DNA of 55,470 bases from a bacterium (GCA_030017475.1 JASEIO010000006.1:1-55470); one strand, 5' to 3'; shown: positions 39,262-48,771, numbered from the stretch's first letter. A program made the numbers and translations. The notes: generated by a model from the sequence alone, not told the origin.

Positions 39262-40404
39262 TTATTTCCAAATCCCTGGTATCTTTTCCTCACAGAACTT
39301 ACACCTTCCACCTTTAACATTGTTTTGGAGGATCTTATATCCAATACGCTGGATCAACAACTTCTTACATTTTGGGCAGTTAGTGTTTTCACCTTCATGT
39401 CCAGGGACATTTCCAATATAGACATACTTTAATCCTACCTTTAGTGCTACATCTCTTGCCTTTTCTAATGTTTTTACAGGTGTTGGGGGCAAGTTCCTCA
39501 GTTTATACATTGGATAAAATCTTGAGAAGTGTATAGGGGTACCATCTCCTAAGTCTTTTTTTATCCATTCACACATCTTCTTTACAATCTCCATATCATC
39601 ATTTTTACCTGGAACAACTAAGTTTGTAATCTCTAAATGAACCCCTTCCTTTTTTAAAATCTTTAATGTATTTAAAATGGGTTCAATCCATCCCAAAGAC
39701 ATCTCGGAATAATAATCATCTGTGAATCCCTTTAGGTCTACATTTGCTGCATCCAGGTATTCGCAGAGTTCTTTCAGGGGACGGGGGTTGATAAAACCAT
39801 TAGAGTGATAGACATTCATAATACCTTCCCTTTTAGCAATTTTTGCTGTAGCCAACATATACTCATAGAATATGGTAGGTTCGGAATAGGTATAGGCGAT
39901 AACCTCGCATCCACTTTTTTTGGATAGTTTAACCACTTCATCTGGAGATAATTCATAGTTTATGGTTTCCTCGGGTCTAACTTGAGAAATATGCCAGTTT
40001 TGGCAAAACTTACATCTTAAGTTACAACCCGAGGTAGCAATGGAGAAGGCTTTAGCAGTTGGCAATACATGAAATAGAGGTTTCTTCTCAATCGGATCGA
40101 TATGAACTGCACATGGATTGGAATATACCAAGGTATAAAGTTTACCCCTTTCATTTTCCCGAACCCTACAAAATCCTCTATCACCTGACTCAAGAATCTC
40201 CATCCTTGGACATAGACGGCATTTGACTACCCCCTTCTCTCTTTTGTCATAATACATTGCCTCTCGGCGAGAGATATACCCAGGAGTCCCATCTCGAGCT
40301 TCAGCCTTTGGTATAAATATGAAAAGGGGTGAAATACCAAAACCAAACCCAAACAGACAACTATTCCGCAGAAACCCCCTTCTTGTCAATCCATCTTTAA
40401 ACAT
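39262..40404 (-). CDS. Radical SAM protein of the AmmeMemoRadiSam (AmrS-like) type with twin-arginine leader
   Basis: The protein has 380 aa from an ATG at 40404 (AGGTGGTG upstream). N-terminal TRRGFLRNSCLFGFGF is a twin-arginine signal followed by a hydrophobic stretch. KCRLCPRMEIL, SGCNLRCKFCQNW (CxxxCxxC at 127/131/134), YTYSEPTIFYEYM, VDLKGFTDDYYSEM, HFSRFYPMYKL and a C-terminal zinc-knuckle-like CPKCKK...CKFCEEK place it with the PflA-related proteins of the AmmeMemoRadiSam family. The substrate is unknown. An export signal is odd for a SAM-dependent enzyme. It follows the tad genes on the same strand. Confidence 0.85.
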   Translation of the reverse strand: MFKDGLTRRGFLRNSCLFGFGFGISPLFIFIPKAEARDGTPGYISRREAMYYDKREKGVVKCRLCPRMEILESGDRGFCRVRENERGKLYTLVYSNPCAVHIDPIEKKPLFHVLPTAKAFSIATSGCNLRCKFCQNWHISQVRPEETINYELSPDEVVKLSKKSGCEVIAYTYSEPTIFYEYMLATAKIAKREGIMNVYHSNGFINPRPLKELCEYLDAANVDLKGFTDDYYSEMSLGWIEPILNTLKILKKEGVHLEITNLVVPGKNDDMEIVKKMCEWIKKDLGDGTPIHFSRFYPMYKLRNLPPTPVKTLEKARDVALKVGLKYVYIGNVPGHEGENTNCPKCKKLLIQRIGYKILQNNVKGGRCKFCEEKIPGIWK

Positions 40405-40418
40405 CAAAACACCACCTG

Positions 40419-40535
40419 TTATCCAGCAAGATCCTTTCCTTCACAAAACTCTTCTTTCTCTTCCTTTTGGAAGAGTATAACTAAAGGGACAAACAATAAG
40501 GAGGATAGGCTTCTAAAGAACTCACGCCTTGTCAT
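40419..40535 (-). CDS. 38-aa microprotein with twin-arginine leader
   Basis: An ATG at 40535 is preceded by GGAGGGATCTA, a strong SD. The product starts MTRREFFRSLSSLLFVPLVI, i.e. a twin-arginine motif followed by a hydrophobic core, then a short charged tail (QKEEKEEFCEGKDLAG). It stops 14 bp before the ATG of the radical SAM gene, whose own leader has the same TRRxF pattern. It could be a tiny exported partner, or the remnant of an older leader-bearing gene. No family is recognised. Confidence 0.6.
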   Translation of the reverse strand: MTRREFFRSLSSLLFVPLVILFQKEEKEEFCEGKDLAG

Positions 40536-40588
40536 TAGATCCCTCCCCTCCAAACACACATTCTCTATTTCTAATTCCACAGGTCGGA

Positions 40589-41524
40589 TTACTTGGTTAT
40601 AGTACCGAGCTGGGTCATAAGTTTGATAAAGACTGGACCTAAGACCATAATAAATATGACGGGAAATATAAAGAAGACCATAGGAAATAGCATCTTTAGC
40701 GGAGCCTTCCTTGCCTTTTCTTCTACCCTTTGTTTATATCTCACCCTCATTTGATCTGCCTGTATCCTTAATACATTACCGATTGAAACACCAAGTTGCT
40801 CTGCTTGAATTATACTATTTATAAATGACTCTACATCCTCAACCCCTGTCCTTTTGCCAACATCCTTTAAGGCCTCCCTTCTCGGTCTGCCCATCGTAAT
40901 CTCACGCAAGGCCCTTTTGAATTCAATGGAAATCGGTGACTTTATCTTCTCAATAACCTTAAATAAAGCCATATCTAATCCCAATCCTGCTTCTACTGAT
41001 ACACACAATAAATCTAATACATTTGGTAATGTTTTATTAATCAATGCCTTTCTCTCAGTGATCCTTTTTGATAGCCAGAATTTAGGGAGACCATAACCAA
41101 AACCAACAGCCGTCACTCCAAAAACTACTCCAAAAGGAAGAGGCAATTTAGCAATAAGGGCAAATAGGGATAAGAGGATTAATGAAAGAAAAGATACTAT
41201 CATCTGTATGGCCCTGAATTCAGAAGTGCTTAAGTTTCCTGGCGATCCAGCCATAATCAATGCCTGCTCTAACTTACTACTTGATGGAGTTTTGGTATCA
41301 AAATGCTTAGCCATCCTTTCAATATATGGTTTAACTACCCTATCGAAGAAAGGTCTTTGCAACTCTTCGGAATCCGTAAGTACCCTATACGGATTTTTAT
41401 ATTCTCTAAATTTATCTAAACGTCCCAATAAAACCTTACTCCTCCTAAATTTGACTATCCCTATCCCTAAAAACACGCAAGTTAAAATAAACATAAAGAT
41501 GATCAAAAACAACATAATATCCAC
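40589..41524 (-). CDS. tadC: Tad pilus inner-membrane platform protein TadC
   Basis: The protein has 311 aa from a GTG start. N-terminal membrane span, then the type II secretion F (GspF) domain: GLGLDMALFKVIEKI, ALREITMGRPRREALKDV, VESFINSIIQAEQLGVSIG and two C-terminal spans (MLFPMVFFIFPVIFIMVLGP). TadC pairs with TadB to form the platform for Flp pilus assembly. It lies after tadB with a 65-bp gap, and it is the last tad gene of the series. Confidence 0.9.
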   Translation of the reverse strand: MDIMLFLIIFMFILTCVFLGIGIVKFRRSKVLLGRLDKFREYKNPYRVLTDSEELQRPFFDRVVKPYIERMAKHFDTKTPSSSKLEQALIMAGSPGNLSTSEFRAIQMIVSFLSLILLSLFALIAKLPLPFGVVFGVTAVGFGYGLPKFWLSKRITERKALINKTLPNVLDLLCVSVEAGLGLDMALFKVIEKIKSPISIEFKRALREITMGRPRREALKDVGKRTGVEDVESFINSIIQAEQLGVSIGNVLRIQADQMRVRYKQRVEEKARKAPLKMLFPMVFFIFPVIFIMVLGPVFIKLMTQLGTITK

Positions 41525-41589
41525 TATCCCACCCCTTATCCTTTATCTTTTTAAACCCAATTCCTATAGCTTATTACTTAAGGCCTCCT

Positions 41590-42537
41590 TTATACCTCAA
41601 TAGAAACAATCTTTTTAACCAAGAAGATTCCTGCACCCATCATAATTATCCCTATGATAATTAACAGTATCCCAATAGGATTGGTGTATAACATCTTATA
41701 GATATCTGGATGAAGGAGATGGAGGATAAGGTAAATGGCAAAAGGAAGAACAGAAATAATTATCCCAGACATCCTTCCCTGGGCAGTCAATACCCTAATC
41801 TCTCCTCTAAGTCTTACCCTTTCCCTTATAGTATATGAGATATTGTCTAATATCTCCGCCAGATTTCCACCTGTTTGCCGCTGAATTAAAAGAGATGTGA
41901 CAATTAAATCAAGATCATAGGATGGGACTCGATCTAATAGATTCTTTAACGCCTCCTCAATTGGAATCCCTAATGAATTTTCTCTTATCAATTTTCCGAA
42001 CTCATCCTTAATAGGTGGACTTGTTTCTTCCGAAACTGTTTGTAAGGCTTGCAAAAAACTATATCCAGCCTTCAGGGAATTTGAGATAAGGGAGAGGGCA
42101 TTAACCAGCTGTGAATTGAATGCCCTTAATCTTTTTTTCTGACAACTCTTTAAAAAGAGGAAGGGAGATAAAAAACCAACAAGACCAAGGATTAATCCTC
42201 CAAGTAAAAGCTTAGAGATGATTAATCCGATACAAAAAAGGGATATAGTGAGTATTAAACGTAGGCAAACAAACTCTGAAGGCCTAAGAGGTAACCCTGC
42301 CTTAGCGAGTTCCTGTTTTATGTGTTTCTCTCTCCTTTTCAAAAATTCCGCTTCTTGAAGAAAGAGCTCTAATCTATGAAAAATCTTAGATCCTTCCCTT
42401 TTATGTTTTATAGGTTTCACATCTTGCAATCTAGAAATACTACCTTTTACCTTTCGCTCCTTCATTAAATGAATAATAGCTATAATGATTATGAGAAAAG
42501 ATGTAACAGCTAATATCTGAAATCTTAATATCCACAT
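41590..42537 (-). CDS. tadB: Tad pilus inner-membrane platform protein TadB
   Basis: The protein has 315 aa, ATG with AGGAGGG six bases upstream. An N-terminal span, two more spans near residues 90-130, then a GspF domain (LVNALSLISNSLKAGYSFLQ, TSPPIKDEFGKLIRE, GNLAEILDNISYTIRERVR) and C-terminal spans. It is the partner of TadC in the platform. Confidence 0.9.
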   Translation of the reverse strand: MWILRFQILAVTSFLIIIIAIIHLMKERKVKGSISRLQDVKPIKHKREGSKIFHRLELFLQEAEFLKRREKHIKQELAKAGLPLRPSEFVCLRLILTISLFCIGLIISKLLLGGLILGLVGFLSPFLFLKSCQKKRLRAFNSQLVNALSLISNSLKAGYSFLQALQTVSEETSPPIKDEFGKLIRENSLGIPIEEALKNLLDRVPSYDLDLIVTSLLIQRQTGGNLAEILDNISYTIRERVRLRGEIRVLTAQGRMSGIIISVLPFAIYLILHLLHPDIYKMLYTNPIGILLIIIGIIMMGAGIFLVKKIVSIEV

Positions 42538-42580
42538 CTTGCCCTCCTAAAGAATATTCTGAATTACCAAACGGTCTGTT

Positions 42581-43915
42581 CTAATACAATTGATATAAAT
42601 CCCTTGATATCTCAATCCCTCTTTCTTTAAACCTATCGGAAAAGCGTGGTTTGATTCCAGTTGGTTTCAATTCTCCTAATACACGCCCTTTTTCATCGAT
42701 TCCACGTTGCCTAAAAGTAAATATATCCTGTAAGGTAATTGTATCTCCCTCCATTCCTTGAATCTCAGTGACATTTACGATCTTTCTTGATCCATCCTGA
42801 AACCTTGATTGGTGAATAATCAAATCCATAGCTGAAACAATCTGCTCTTTAATTGCCCTAATTGGCAATTCCATACCAGCCATTAGCACCATAGTTTCTA
42901 TACGGGATAAGGCATCTCTTGAAGAGTTGGCATGGACTGTAGTTAATGAACCATCATGTCCAGTATTCATTGCCTGAAGCATGTCCAATGCCTCACCACC
43001 TCTAACCTCTCCTACAATTATCCTATCGGGTCTCATACGTAATGCATTTCTAACTAGGTCTCTTGTAGTAACCTCTCCTTTCCCCTCAATATTTGGAGGC
43101 CGAGTTTCAAGTCTAACAACATGCTCCTGCTGTAGTTGCAATTCAGCAGCATCCTCTATGGTTATAATCCTCTCCGAATTTGGAATAAAAGATGAGAGGA
43201 CATTCAAGGTGGTAGTTTTTCCACTTCCAGTACCACCTGATACGATAATATTTAATCTGCATCTAACACATGCAGATAAAAACTCAGCCAATTCCATAGT
43301 CATAGTACCAAATCTAATCAAGTCATGGATCTTTAATGGCTCTTTAAAGAATTTTCGGATGGTTAAGACTGGACCATTTAAAGCTAATGGAGGAATAATT
43401 GCATTTACACGGGATCCGTCTTTAAGTCTTGCATCTACGTAAGGGGATGATTCATCAATTCTCCTTCCGAGAGGAGAAACAATTCTCTCAATTATACTTA
43501 ATATATGATTATCATCCTTAAATCTAATCTCAGTCAGTTCTAATTTCCCCCCTTTTTCAATATAGACCTGTTTTGGTCCGTTAACCATAATCTCAGTGAT
43601 AAATGGATCTTGAATTAAGGGTTCGATAGGACCTAATCCTAATATCTCATCCACAATCTCTTTGACCAATTTCTCATATTCTTTTTTTGTGTAAGAGATC
43701 TGATCTTCTAAGCTCGTGGACACCACAAACCTCTCTACTTGTTCTTTTAGCACTGCCCTCTTTTTAGCCTCATCCTCATCCTTTAATAGGTCTTCGTCAA
43801 GTTCCTTCACTAATCTCTCATGTACCTTTATCTTTAACCCCTGTAAAGGAGTTTTTTCCCTTTCTATGTGAGGGGTACCCTTCTTTACCTCTTCTAATTG
43901 TTTTAATAATGACAT
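42581..43915 (-). CDS. tadA: Tad pilus secretion ATPase TadA/CpaF
   Basis: The protein has 444 aa from an ATG at 43915 with GGAGGT eight bases upstream; a TTG at 43942 would overlap tadZ. ITEIMVNGPKQVYIEKGG is the CpaF N-domain marker. Walker A NIIVSGGTGSGKTTTLNVL, ERIITIEDAAELQL (Asp box), MRPDRIIVGEVRGGEALDML (Walker B) and GHDGSLTTVHANSSRDAL (His box) are intact. It powers Flp pilus assembly from the cytoplasm. Confidence 0.95.
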   Translation of the reverse strand: MSLLKQLEEVKKGTPHIEREKTPLQGLKIKVHERLVKELDEDLLKDEDEAKKRAVLKEQVERFVVSTSLEDQISYTKKEYEKLVKEIVDEILGLGPIEPLIQDPFITEIMVNGPKQVYIEKGGKLELTEIRFKDDNHILSIIERIVSPLGRRIDESSPYVDARLKDGSRVNAIIPPLALNGPVLTIRKFFKEPLKIHDLIRFGTMTMELAEFLSACVRCRLNIIVSGGTGSGKTTTLNVLSSFIPNSERIITIEDAAELQLQQEHVVRLETRPPNIEGKGEVTTRDLVRNALRMRPDRIIVGEVRGGEALDMLQAMNTGHDGSLTTVHANSSRDALSRIETMVLMAGMELPIRAIKEQIVSAMDLIIHQSRFQDGSRKIVNVTEIQGMEGDTITLQDIFTFRQRGIDEKGRVLGELKPTGIKPRFSDRFKERGIEISRDLYQLY

Positions 43916-43931
43916 CTTGCCCCACCTCCAT

Positions 43932-45131
43932 TTATCCTCCAAATAGCTTTTTCAATAGAGATACCTTTATAACCTCCTCTTTTCTATTTAAGATTTTATA
44001 TCCTAATTCCTCTATCTTTTTTGAAATCGGAGCGGTTTTATTAGTAAGTACGAATGGCATCCCTTCATTAATCGATGGGACAACTACCTTTCCATCCGAT
44101 GGGATATACCCTAATATCTCACAATTTAGTACCTCTTTTGCCTCTTCTATATCAATTCCCATTTTTGTATTCGCTCGATTGATAACCAATTTCACCTTAT
44201 TTCTATAATGAAGAGAGTTAAGTATTTCTAAACAAAGTCTTCCATTCTTTATGGCAGGCAATTCTAAACTTAATAATAAGATGATTAAGGTCGATTCGCT
44301 AAATGCGGTAAGTACTGTATCATGGAAGAACTTTGGGGTGTCCACAACCACATAATCAAACATATCCTTTACAATCTTAAGAATCTCCTCCATATGCCCT
44401 GAGGATACCAGTTCTGCCTGTTCTGGTTTTAAAGGAGAGGGCAAAAGATAGAGGCCTGACTCGTGTCTGATTAAATAGGAATCAAAAATCTCAGAATCAA
44501 GACCTCCTAATTGGTCAATCTCCCTTGACAGTTCTGCAATCGTCTTGGTTGGATTTAGATTAAGAAGGATAGATGTGTCTCCAAAAGGGAGATCTAGATC
44601 TATCAATAATACCTTTTTTTCTTCTTTTTTAAGGATATCTGCCAGAGAAACAGCTAAGTTCACTGAGATCAATGTTCCACCAACTCCACCTTTAGGACTG
44701 ATTATAGTTATAATCTCTGCCTCCCTTTTTTTAGGGAGTTCAGGGACAATTATCCTTTGTCTTTCAACAACCTTTAATATGGTATTATTTAAGGTTGCGT
44801 CCGATAATGGTGGTACAAGAAAGGTCTTCGCTCCAGCTAATAAAGCACGTTGAACCTGTTCATTTCCCCCTTCTTCCGTAATAATAACAACTCCAACCTG
44901 TCTGAAGGAGGTAGTAATACGCTCAATAGTATCAATTATCGAAGTACCATTTAGATTGAGGTTTAATAAAACTACATCTGGTTTTGTTTGGTAGATTGAT
45001 ACCTCTAAATCCTCTTCCTTATCTAACTCTTGTACAACCTCAATCTGTTTGTCTTTTTGTAAAATATCTATTAGACCTTTTCTTCCGAGCGGATCTTTAT
45101 CTGCCACCATAACCTTTATCAGTCTATCCAT
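43932..45131 (-). CDS. tadZ: Tad pilus localisation protein TadZ/CpaE
   Basis: The protein has 399 aa. Residues 1-125 form a receiver-like domain (VMVADKDPLGRKGLIDIL, DVVLLNLNLNGTS). The rest is a MinD/ParA-type ATPase (ITIISPKGGVGGTLISVNLA, VLLIDLDLPFGDTS, YVVVDTPKFFHDTVL). The P-loop reads KGGVGGT, with Gly in place of the conserved phosphate-binding Lys of KGGVGKT. Atypical P-loops are known among TadZ proteins. It places the Tad machine at the pole. It begins 2 bp after the secretin gene. Confidence 0.9.
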   Translation of the reverse strand: MDRLIKVMVADKDPLGRKGLIDILQKDKQIEVVQELDKEEDLEVSIYQTKPDVVLLNLNLNGTSIIDTIERITTSFRQVGVVIITEEGGNEQVQRALLAGAKTFLVPPLSDATLNNTILKVVERQRIIVPELPKKREAEIITIISPKGGVGGTLISVNLAVSLADILKKEEKKVLLIDLDLPFGDTSILLNLNPTKTIAELSREIDQLGGLDSEIFDSYLIRHESGLYLLPSPLKPEQAELVSSGHMEEILKIVKDMFDYVVVDTPKFFHDTVLTAFSESTLIILLLSLELPAIKNGRLCLEILNSLHYRNKVKLVINRANTKMGIDIEEAKEVLNCEILGYIPSDGKVVVPSINEGMPFVLTNKTAPISKKIEELGYKILNRKEEVIKVSLLKKLFGG

Positions 45132-45133
45132 TC

Positions 45134-46561
45134 TTACTCACCCAATTCCTTTAATCTCATTCCTTCCTCTACTTCCGTAGATAAAACAGCGGGTTTAACA
45201 ATTGTAGGGGTAATCAAGGCAATTAACTCCCTTTCTTCTTCCATCATTTCACTGTAACTAAATAACCTTCCCAAAATTGGTATAGATCCTAAAAATGGGA
45301 TTTTTTCTTTCCCTTTCTTAAGAGACGTACTTATTAAACCACCAATTACTATCGTATCCCCATCCTTAACGGATACCTCTGTAGTAACCCTCTTCTCCTC
45401 AATGCCTGGCCACACGTCTACCTTATTTGGCCAGTCAAGTGAAGAAACCGAAGAATTGATTAAAAGCTGTATATTCTTTAAATCGTCCACTTTTGGGATT
45501 ATCCGTAATTGTATCCCATAATCTATCCATTCAACAGTTATCTCTCCTTCTCTACCTTTTACAGGGATTGGTGTTTTTCCACCTACATTCACATATGCCT
45601 CTTTTCCTGATAAGGTTAAAAGTCTGGGATTTGACAAGACCTTTGATCTTCCCTCCTTTTGTAGGGTCTTTAATTTCCCAAGGAGGGCTATCATTGCCTT
45701 TTCAGATGAATAAGGTATCAATCCAATATTAAAGAGTCCATCCTCTGGATATAAAGGAAGTTTAGGGGCATATTCAAAGCTTTCAACCCAGACATCCTTT
45801 CTATCTTCTGAGTATGTCCCAAACCACTTAATTCCCAACTCCTCCTTGGCACCCTTGGATATCTCAATCAACTGGAGTTTTACTAAAACCTGTATAGGCT
45901 CTTTTACATCAATCAGATTTACCACCTTTTCATAAACCGATTTAGCCAAATCTTCAGCCTTTTCTTTATCATGCTGTGAATTAACTAACCCTTTTAGGAT
46001 ACAACTCTTATCCATTAAACTAAATTCAACATGCTCCAATCCTTTTATTGTCTTTATCCTCTCTAATGGATTTACTACCTCAATCAGATTTATGACCTCT
46101 TTAGAAACCGTCTTGCTTAAGTCTTCTGCCTTATTCTTTTCTACGGTAGATGTGACTATCCCCTTTAAGATTACCTTGTCTTCCACAATAGTAAAGGAAA
46201 CATTTTCTAACCCAGGTACTTCTAACATATTATGGGTCAAATCCTTTGGTTCAATCCTTTTCTCGAGGGGAACATGCTTTTCAATAACATGCACCTTATG
46301 ACAAACCCTTTCATTTTTTGCCCAAACATATAAAGAGGTCTCCCCTTCCTTCTTCCCATTAATTAAGACCTCGTCCCCGGATACTACTACCACATCAGCG
46401 ATCTCAGGGGCTCCAATAGCTACCCTTTCTAAATCAGGGACTTTAAGGATTATTGAATCATTGACAAAAACCTTTAGCTCTTTAGCCAAGATAAAACTTT
46501 GAAAGGCAAAAAACCATAAAAAGATACAAAACAGACATCCTTTTTTCATAATCTCCCTCAT
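45134..46561 (-). CDS. cpaC: Tad outer-membrane secretin RcpA/CpaC
   Basis: The protein has 475 aa. Signal peptide (MKKGCLFCIFLWFFAFQSFILA), then an N-terminal pilus/secretin domain (DSIILKVPDLERVAIGAPEIADV), two BON-like repeats of about 65 residues (VEKNKAEDLSKTVSKEVINLIEV and HDKEKAEDLAKSVYEKVVNLIDV), and the secretin core (SNPRLLTLSGKEAYVNVGGK, GIQLRIIPKVDD, IVIGGLISTSLKKGKEKIPFLGSIPILGRLF, ELIALITPTIV). It forms the pilus exit channel. The ATG overlaps the cpaB stop (ATGA). Confidence 0.93.
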   Translation of the reverse strand: MREIMKKGCLFCIFLWFFAFQSFILAKELKVFVNDSIILKVPDLERVAIGAPEIADVVVVSGDEVLINGKKEGETSLYVWAKNERVCHKVHVIEKHVPLEKRIEPKDLTHNMLEVPGLENVSFTIVEDKVILKGIVTSTVEKNKAEDLSKTVSKEVINLIEVVNPLERIKTIKGLEHVEFSLMDKSCILKGLVNSQHDKEKAEDLAKSVYEKVVNLIDVKEPIQVLVKLQLIEISKGAKEELGIKWFGTYSEDRKDVWVESFEYAPKLPLYPEDGLFNIGLIPYSSEKAMIALLGKLKTLQKEGRSKVLSNPRLLTLSGKEAYVNVGGKTPIPVKGREGEITVEWIDYGIQLRIIPKVDDLKNIQLLINSSVSSLDWPNKVDVWPGIEEKRVTTEVSVKDGDTIVIGGLISTSLKKGKEKIPFLGSIPILGRLFSYSEMMEEERELIALITPTIVKPAVLSTEVEEGMRLKELGE

Positions 46562-47448
46562 CTCATTTCCACTATCTCTTTCGATACCCTTCTATAGATC
46601 TCAATCTTTTTCAATTCTTCCTTTGGTTCTGGTTCAGGGATTATCTTAGGTGGTGCTGGTTTAGGTTTTACTTTTACTTTTGGTTTTGGTTCATAAATGG
46701 CTCTTCCGAGTAAGCTATATCTATTTGCTCCTCGGGTTACTACCTCCATTACCTCCTTAGGATTCCGCAATGCTAATTTAATCTGGGCTGATTTATTTAT
46801 CCCTAACACCAATCTCTCTACATCCTCTAATGGTACAGCTAAGGTTACTGTTTCGAAAGAGATTTCTTCTTCCTCTTCTTCTCCCTTTTCACCCTTCTTG
46901 TTTTCACCTTTAGATACCCTTGGCATATACTGCTGACCAATAGCCAAAACCTCTGCCAATTGAATAATTGTCTTACCGAGTTCCTCACCTGCAAAATCCT
47001 TATCAAATTTCCCAACTACATCCACCAAATCTCCAGGTTTTACCAAATAAGACACTGCCTCCCCTTTATCCACAACCAAGGTCACAGCCCTTTTTCCTTT
47101 GGGAACCTTATAGGCTAATCTAATCTTAAAAGATACCTGATGGGAAAGAATAGGGGAATCCTTTTCTATGGTAGTTTGAGCCATACTTCCTACTACAGAA
47201 CCTAAACCTTGCAATGCCTCTCTTGGAACTTCAGTCTCTTTTATGGGTTTGGTATAAACCATTGTACTATCTATAATGGTATGGATAGGAATGGTCTGTT
47301 TAGCAAATACCACCTCTCTTCGGATTTCACTCTTAGTTACTTGAGGGACTATATCCTCTTTATCTATTGTTTTCAAATAAAAATAGAGCAATGAGATAGT
47401 AAAAAGACTCAAAAAGATACCAATGATAATAAAGGTTTTTGCCCGCAC
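46558..47448 (-). CDS. cpaB: Flp pilus assembly protein CpaB/RcpC
   Basis: The protein has 296 aa from a GTG start with AGGAGGAAGAG upstream. One N-terminal span (TFIIIGIFLSLFTISLLYFY), then an SAF domain (VVFAKQTIPIHTIIDSTMV, KVPKGKRAVTLVVDKGEAVSYLV, KPGDLVDVVGKFDKD). A Lys/Glu-rich linker and a Pro/Lys-rich tail (PKPKVKVKPKPAPPKIIPEP) follow, perhaps spanning the peptidoglycan to the secretin. Confidence 0.9.
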   Translation of the reverse strand: MRAKTFIIIGIFLSLFTISLLYFYLKTIDKEDIVPQVTKSEIRREVVFAKQTIPIHTIIDSTMVYTKPIKETEVPREALQGLGSVVGSMAQTTIEKDSPILSHQVSFKIRLAYKVPKGKRAVTLVVDKGEAVSYLVKPGDLVDVVGKFDKDFAGEELGKTIIQLAEVLAIGQQYMPRVSKGENKKGEKGEEEEEEISFETVTLAVPLEDVERLVLGINKSAQIKLALRNPKEVMEVVTRGANRYSLLGRAIYEPKPKVKVKPKPAPPKIIPEPEPKEELKKIEIYRRVSKEIVEMR

Positions 47449-47462
47449 CTCTTCCTCCTGAT

Positions 47463-47858
47463 TTATGCCTTTTGTATTCTCATCACACAGGTAACTGGAA
47501 CCGAAAATCTTGTAGCTTCCTCTCCATATTTAAAGGTTAAATAGAACCTTAGGGGAATAATCACCCCAATTGGTTCGCCAACTACTCGACCTGCAGGGGT
47601 TTCAATTTCTATTTCCCCTATTTCCCATTTTAAAAAGTAGGTGTTAACCAAAGCCCCCTTTGCCTCCGCAATCAAGGCACAAATCTCTTCATCGCTTTCC
47701 CCTATAGAACCAGCTCTTGCTGCCTCTCGAGAGATGGATAAAACCATTATATAATTATGAAATAATAATCCTATCTCTACTACCCCTATTAAAAAGGTGA
47801 CTAAAATGGGAATGAAAAATGCTAATTCTATCATCGATTGTCCTTTCTCACCCTTCAC
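47463..47858 (-). CDS. TadE-like minor pseudopilin (second copy)
   Basis: The protein has 131 aa from a GTG overlapping the previous stop (GTGA). GEKGQSMIELAFFIPILVTF shows the prepilin-type Gly followed by Glu at +5 and a hydrophobic helix, as in TadE/TadF proteins. The C-terminal part is a beta-rich periplasmic domain. It is tandem with another TadE-like gene. Confidence 0.85.
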   Translation of the reverse strand: MKGEKGQSMIELAFFIPILVTFLIGVVEIGLLFHNYIMVLSISREAARAGSIGESDEEICALIAEAKGALVNTYFLKWEIGEIEIETPAGRVVGEPIGVIIPLRFYLTFKYGEEATRFSVPVTCVMRIQKA

Positions 47859-48274
47859 AGTATTCTCTCCTCTAAGTACATACTGGATACAACAGGTTTT
47901 ACAAATTCAATTATGGTGTATCCAAAAAGGTCAACATATACATGATAATTAAAGCCTATTTTAACCATTTTATCAGTCCTTGTAATTTTAATAACCCCTT
48001 CCTCTCCGGTTTCTGGATGTTCAATCTTTGAAGATAGGAAATAGGTATCAATCAAGGAATTATATCTTTTATTGATCAGGTTTATAATCTCCGAGTCTGT
48101 TTTATCTAAAACACCTGCAATCCTTGCTGCATTCGTGGCTTCACGGGTCATCACTAAATAATTATAGAGAGATAAGCTAAACTCAGCTATTCCAATTATA
48201 ATAATAAACAGGATTGGCAGGGCTAAAGCAAACTCAACTGTTGACTGCCCCTTTCCTTTCACCATAACTCCCAT
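47855..48274 (-). CDS. TadE-like minor pseudopilin (first copy)
   Basis: The protein has 139 aa. VKGKGQSTVEFALALPILFI is the TadE signature (processing after Gly, Glu at +5). SLYNYLVMTREATNAARIAGV is typical of the helix end. It overlaps the prepilin peptidase gene by 16 bp and the next TadE-like gene by 4 bp. Confidence 0.87.
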   Translation of the reverse strand: MGVMVKGKGQSTVEFALALPILFIIIIGIAEFSLSLYNYLVMTREATNAARIAGVLDKTDSEIINLINKRYNSLIDTYFLSSKIEHPETGEEGVIKITRTDKMVKIGFNYHVYVDLFGYTIIEFVKPVVSSMYLEERIL

Positions 48275-48771
48275 CCTAAATGTAAAATTACGTATGTTGC
48301 TATAGTCCCTAAGAAGATAGCAGTGGTATAGGTATATTTTTCACTATCTCGGGCTTCATCTAAAGAAATATTTGTATAAGAACGTAAAATCAGGGATAGA
48401 ATAAGGTTTTTACATGTTTTAAAAAGTGCTTCCCTCTTTATCAAATTTATGATCGATAAAATCCCTCCAAAAACTCCGGTAGAAAGCACGGTGTAAAAGA
48501 TAAATTTTGGACCTTTTAACGCCCCTATAGCTCCTAAGAGTTTCACATCCCCTGCACCAAACCAGCCTAATGCAAATGGTATGAAAAAAAGTGCTATTCC
48601 TAATGTGAGACCTCCTAAACTAAAAAGTAGTCCATTCAACCCTTTTAAGCCGTGGATAACAATACCTAATCCAACAATGGGAAGGGTTAATTTATTATAG
48701 ATTTTTCCATACCTTAGATCAGTATATAGACTCAGAGATATGGTTACAAATAGGAGTAGGTCAACAATCAC
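48259..48771 (-). CDS. cpaA: Prepilin peptidase CpaA/TadV (A24 family)
   Basis: The protein has 170 aa from a GTG start. Six membrane spans with the two catalytic aspartates of type IV prepilin peptidases: SLYTDLRYGKIYNKLTLP (first Asp) and GWFGAGDVKLLGAIGAL (GxGD). It lacks the methylase domain, as is usual for the Tad version. It cleaves Flp and the TadE-like proteins. Confidence 0.92.
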   Translation of the reverse strand: MIVDLLLFVTISLSLYTDLRYGKIYNKLTLPIVGLGIVIHGLKGLNGLLFSLGGLTLGIALFFIPFALGWFGAGDVKLLGAIGALKGPKFIFYTVLSTGVFGGILSIINLIKREALFKTCKNLILSLILRSYTNISLDEARDSEKYTYTTAIFLGTIATYVILHLGWELW

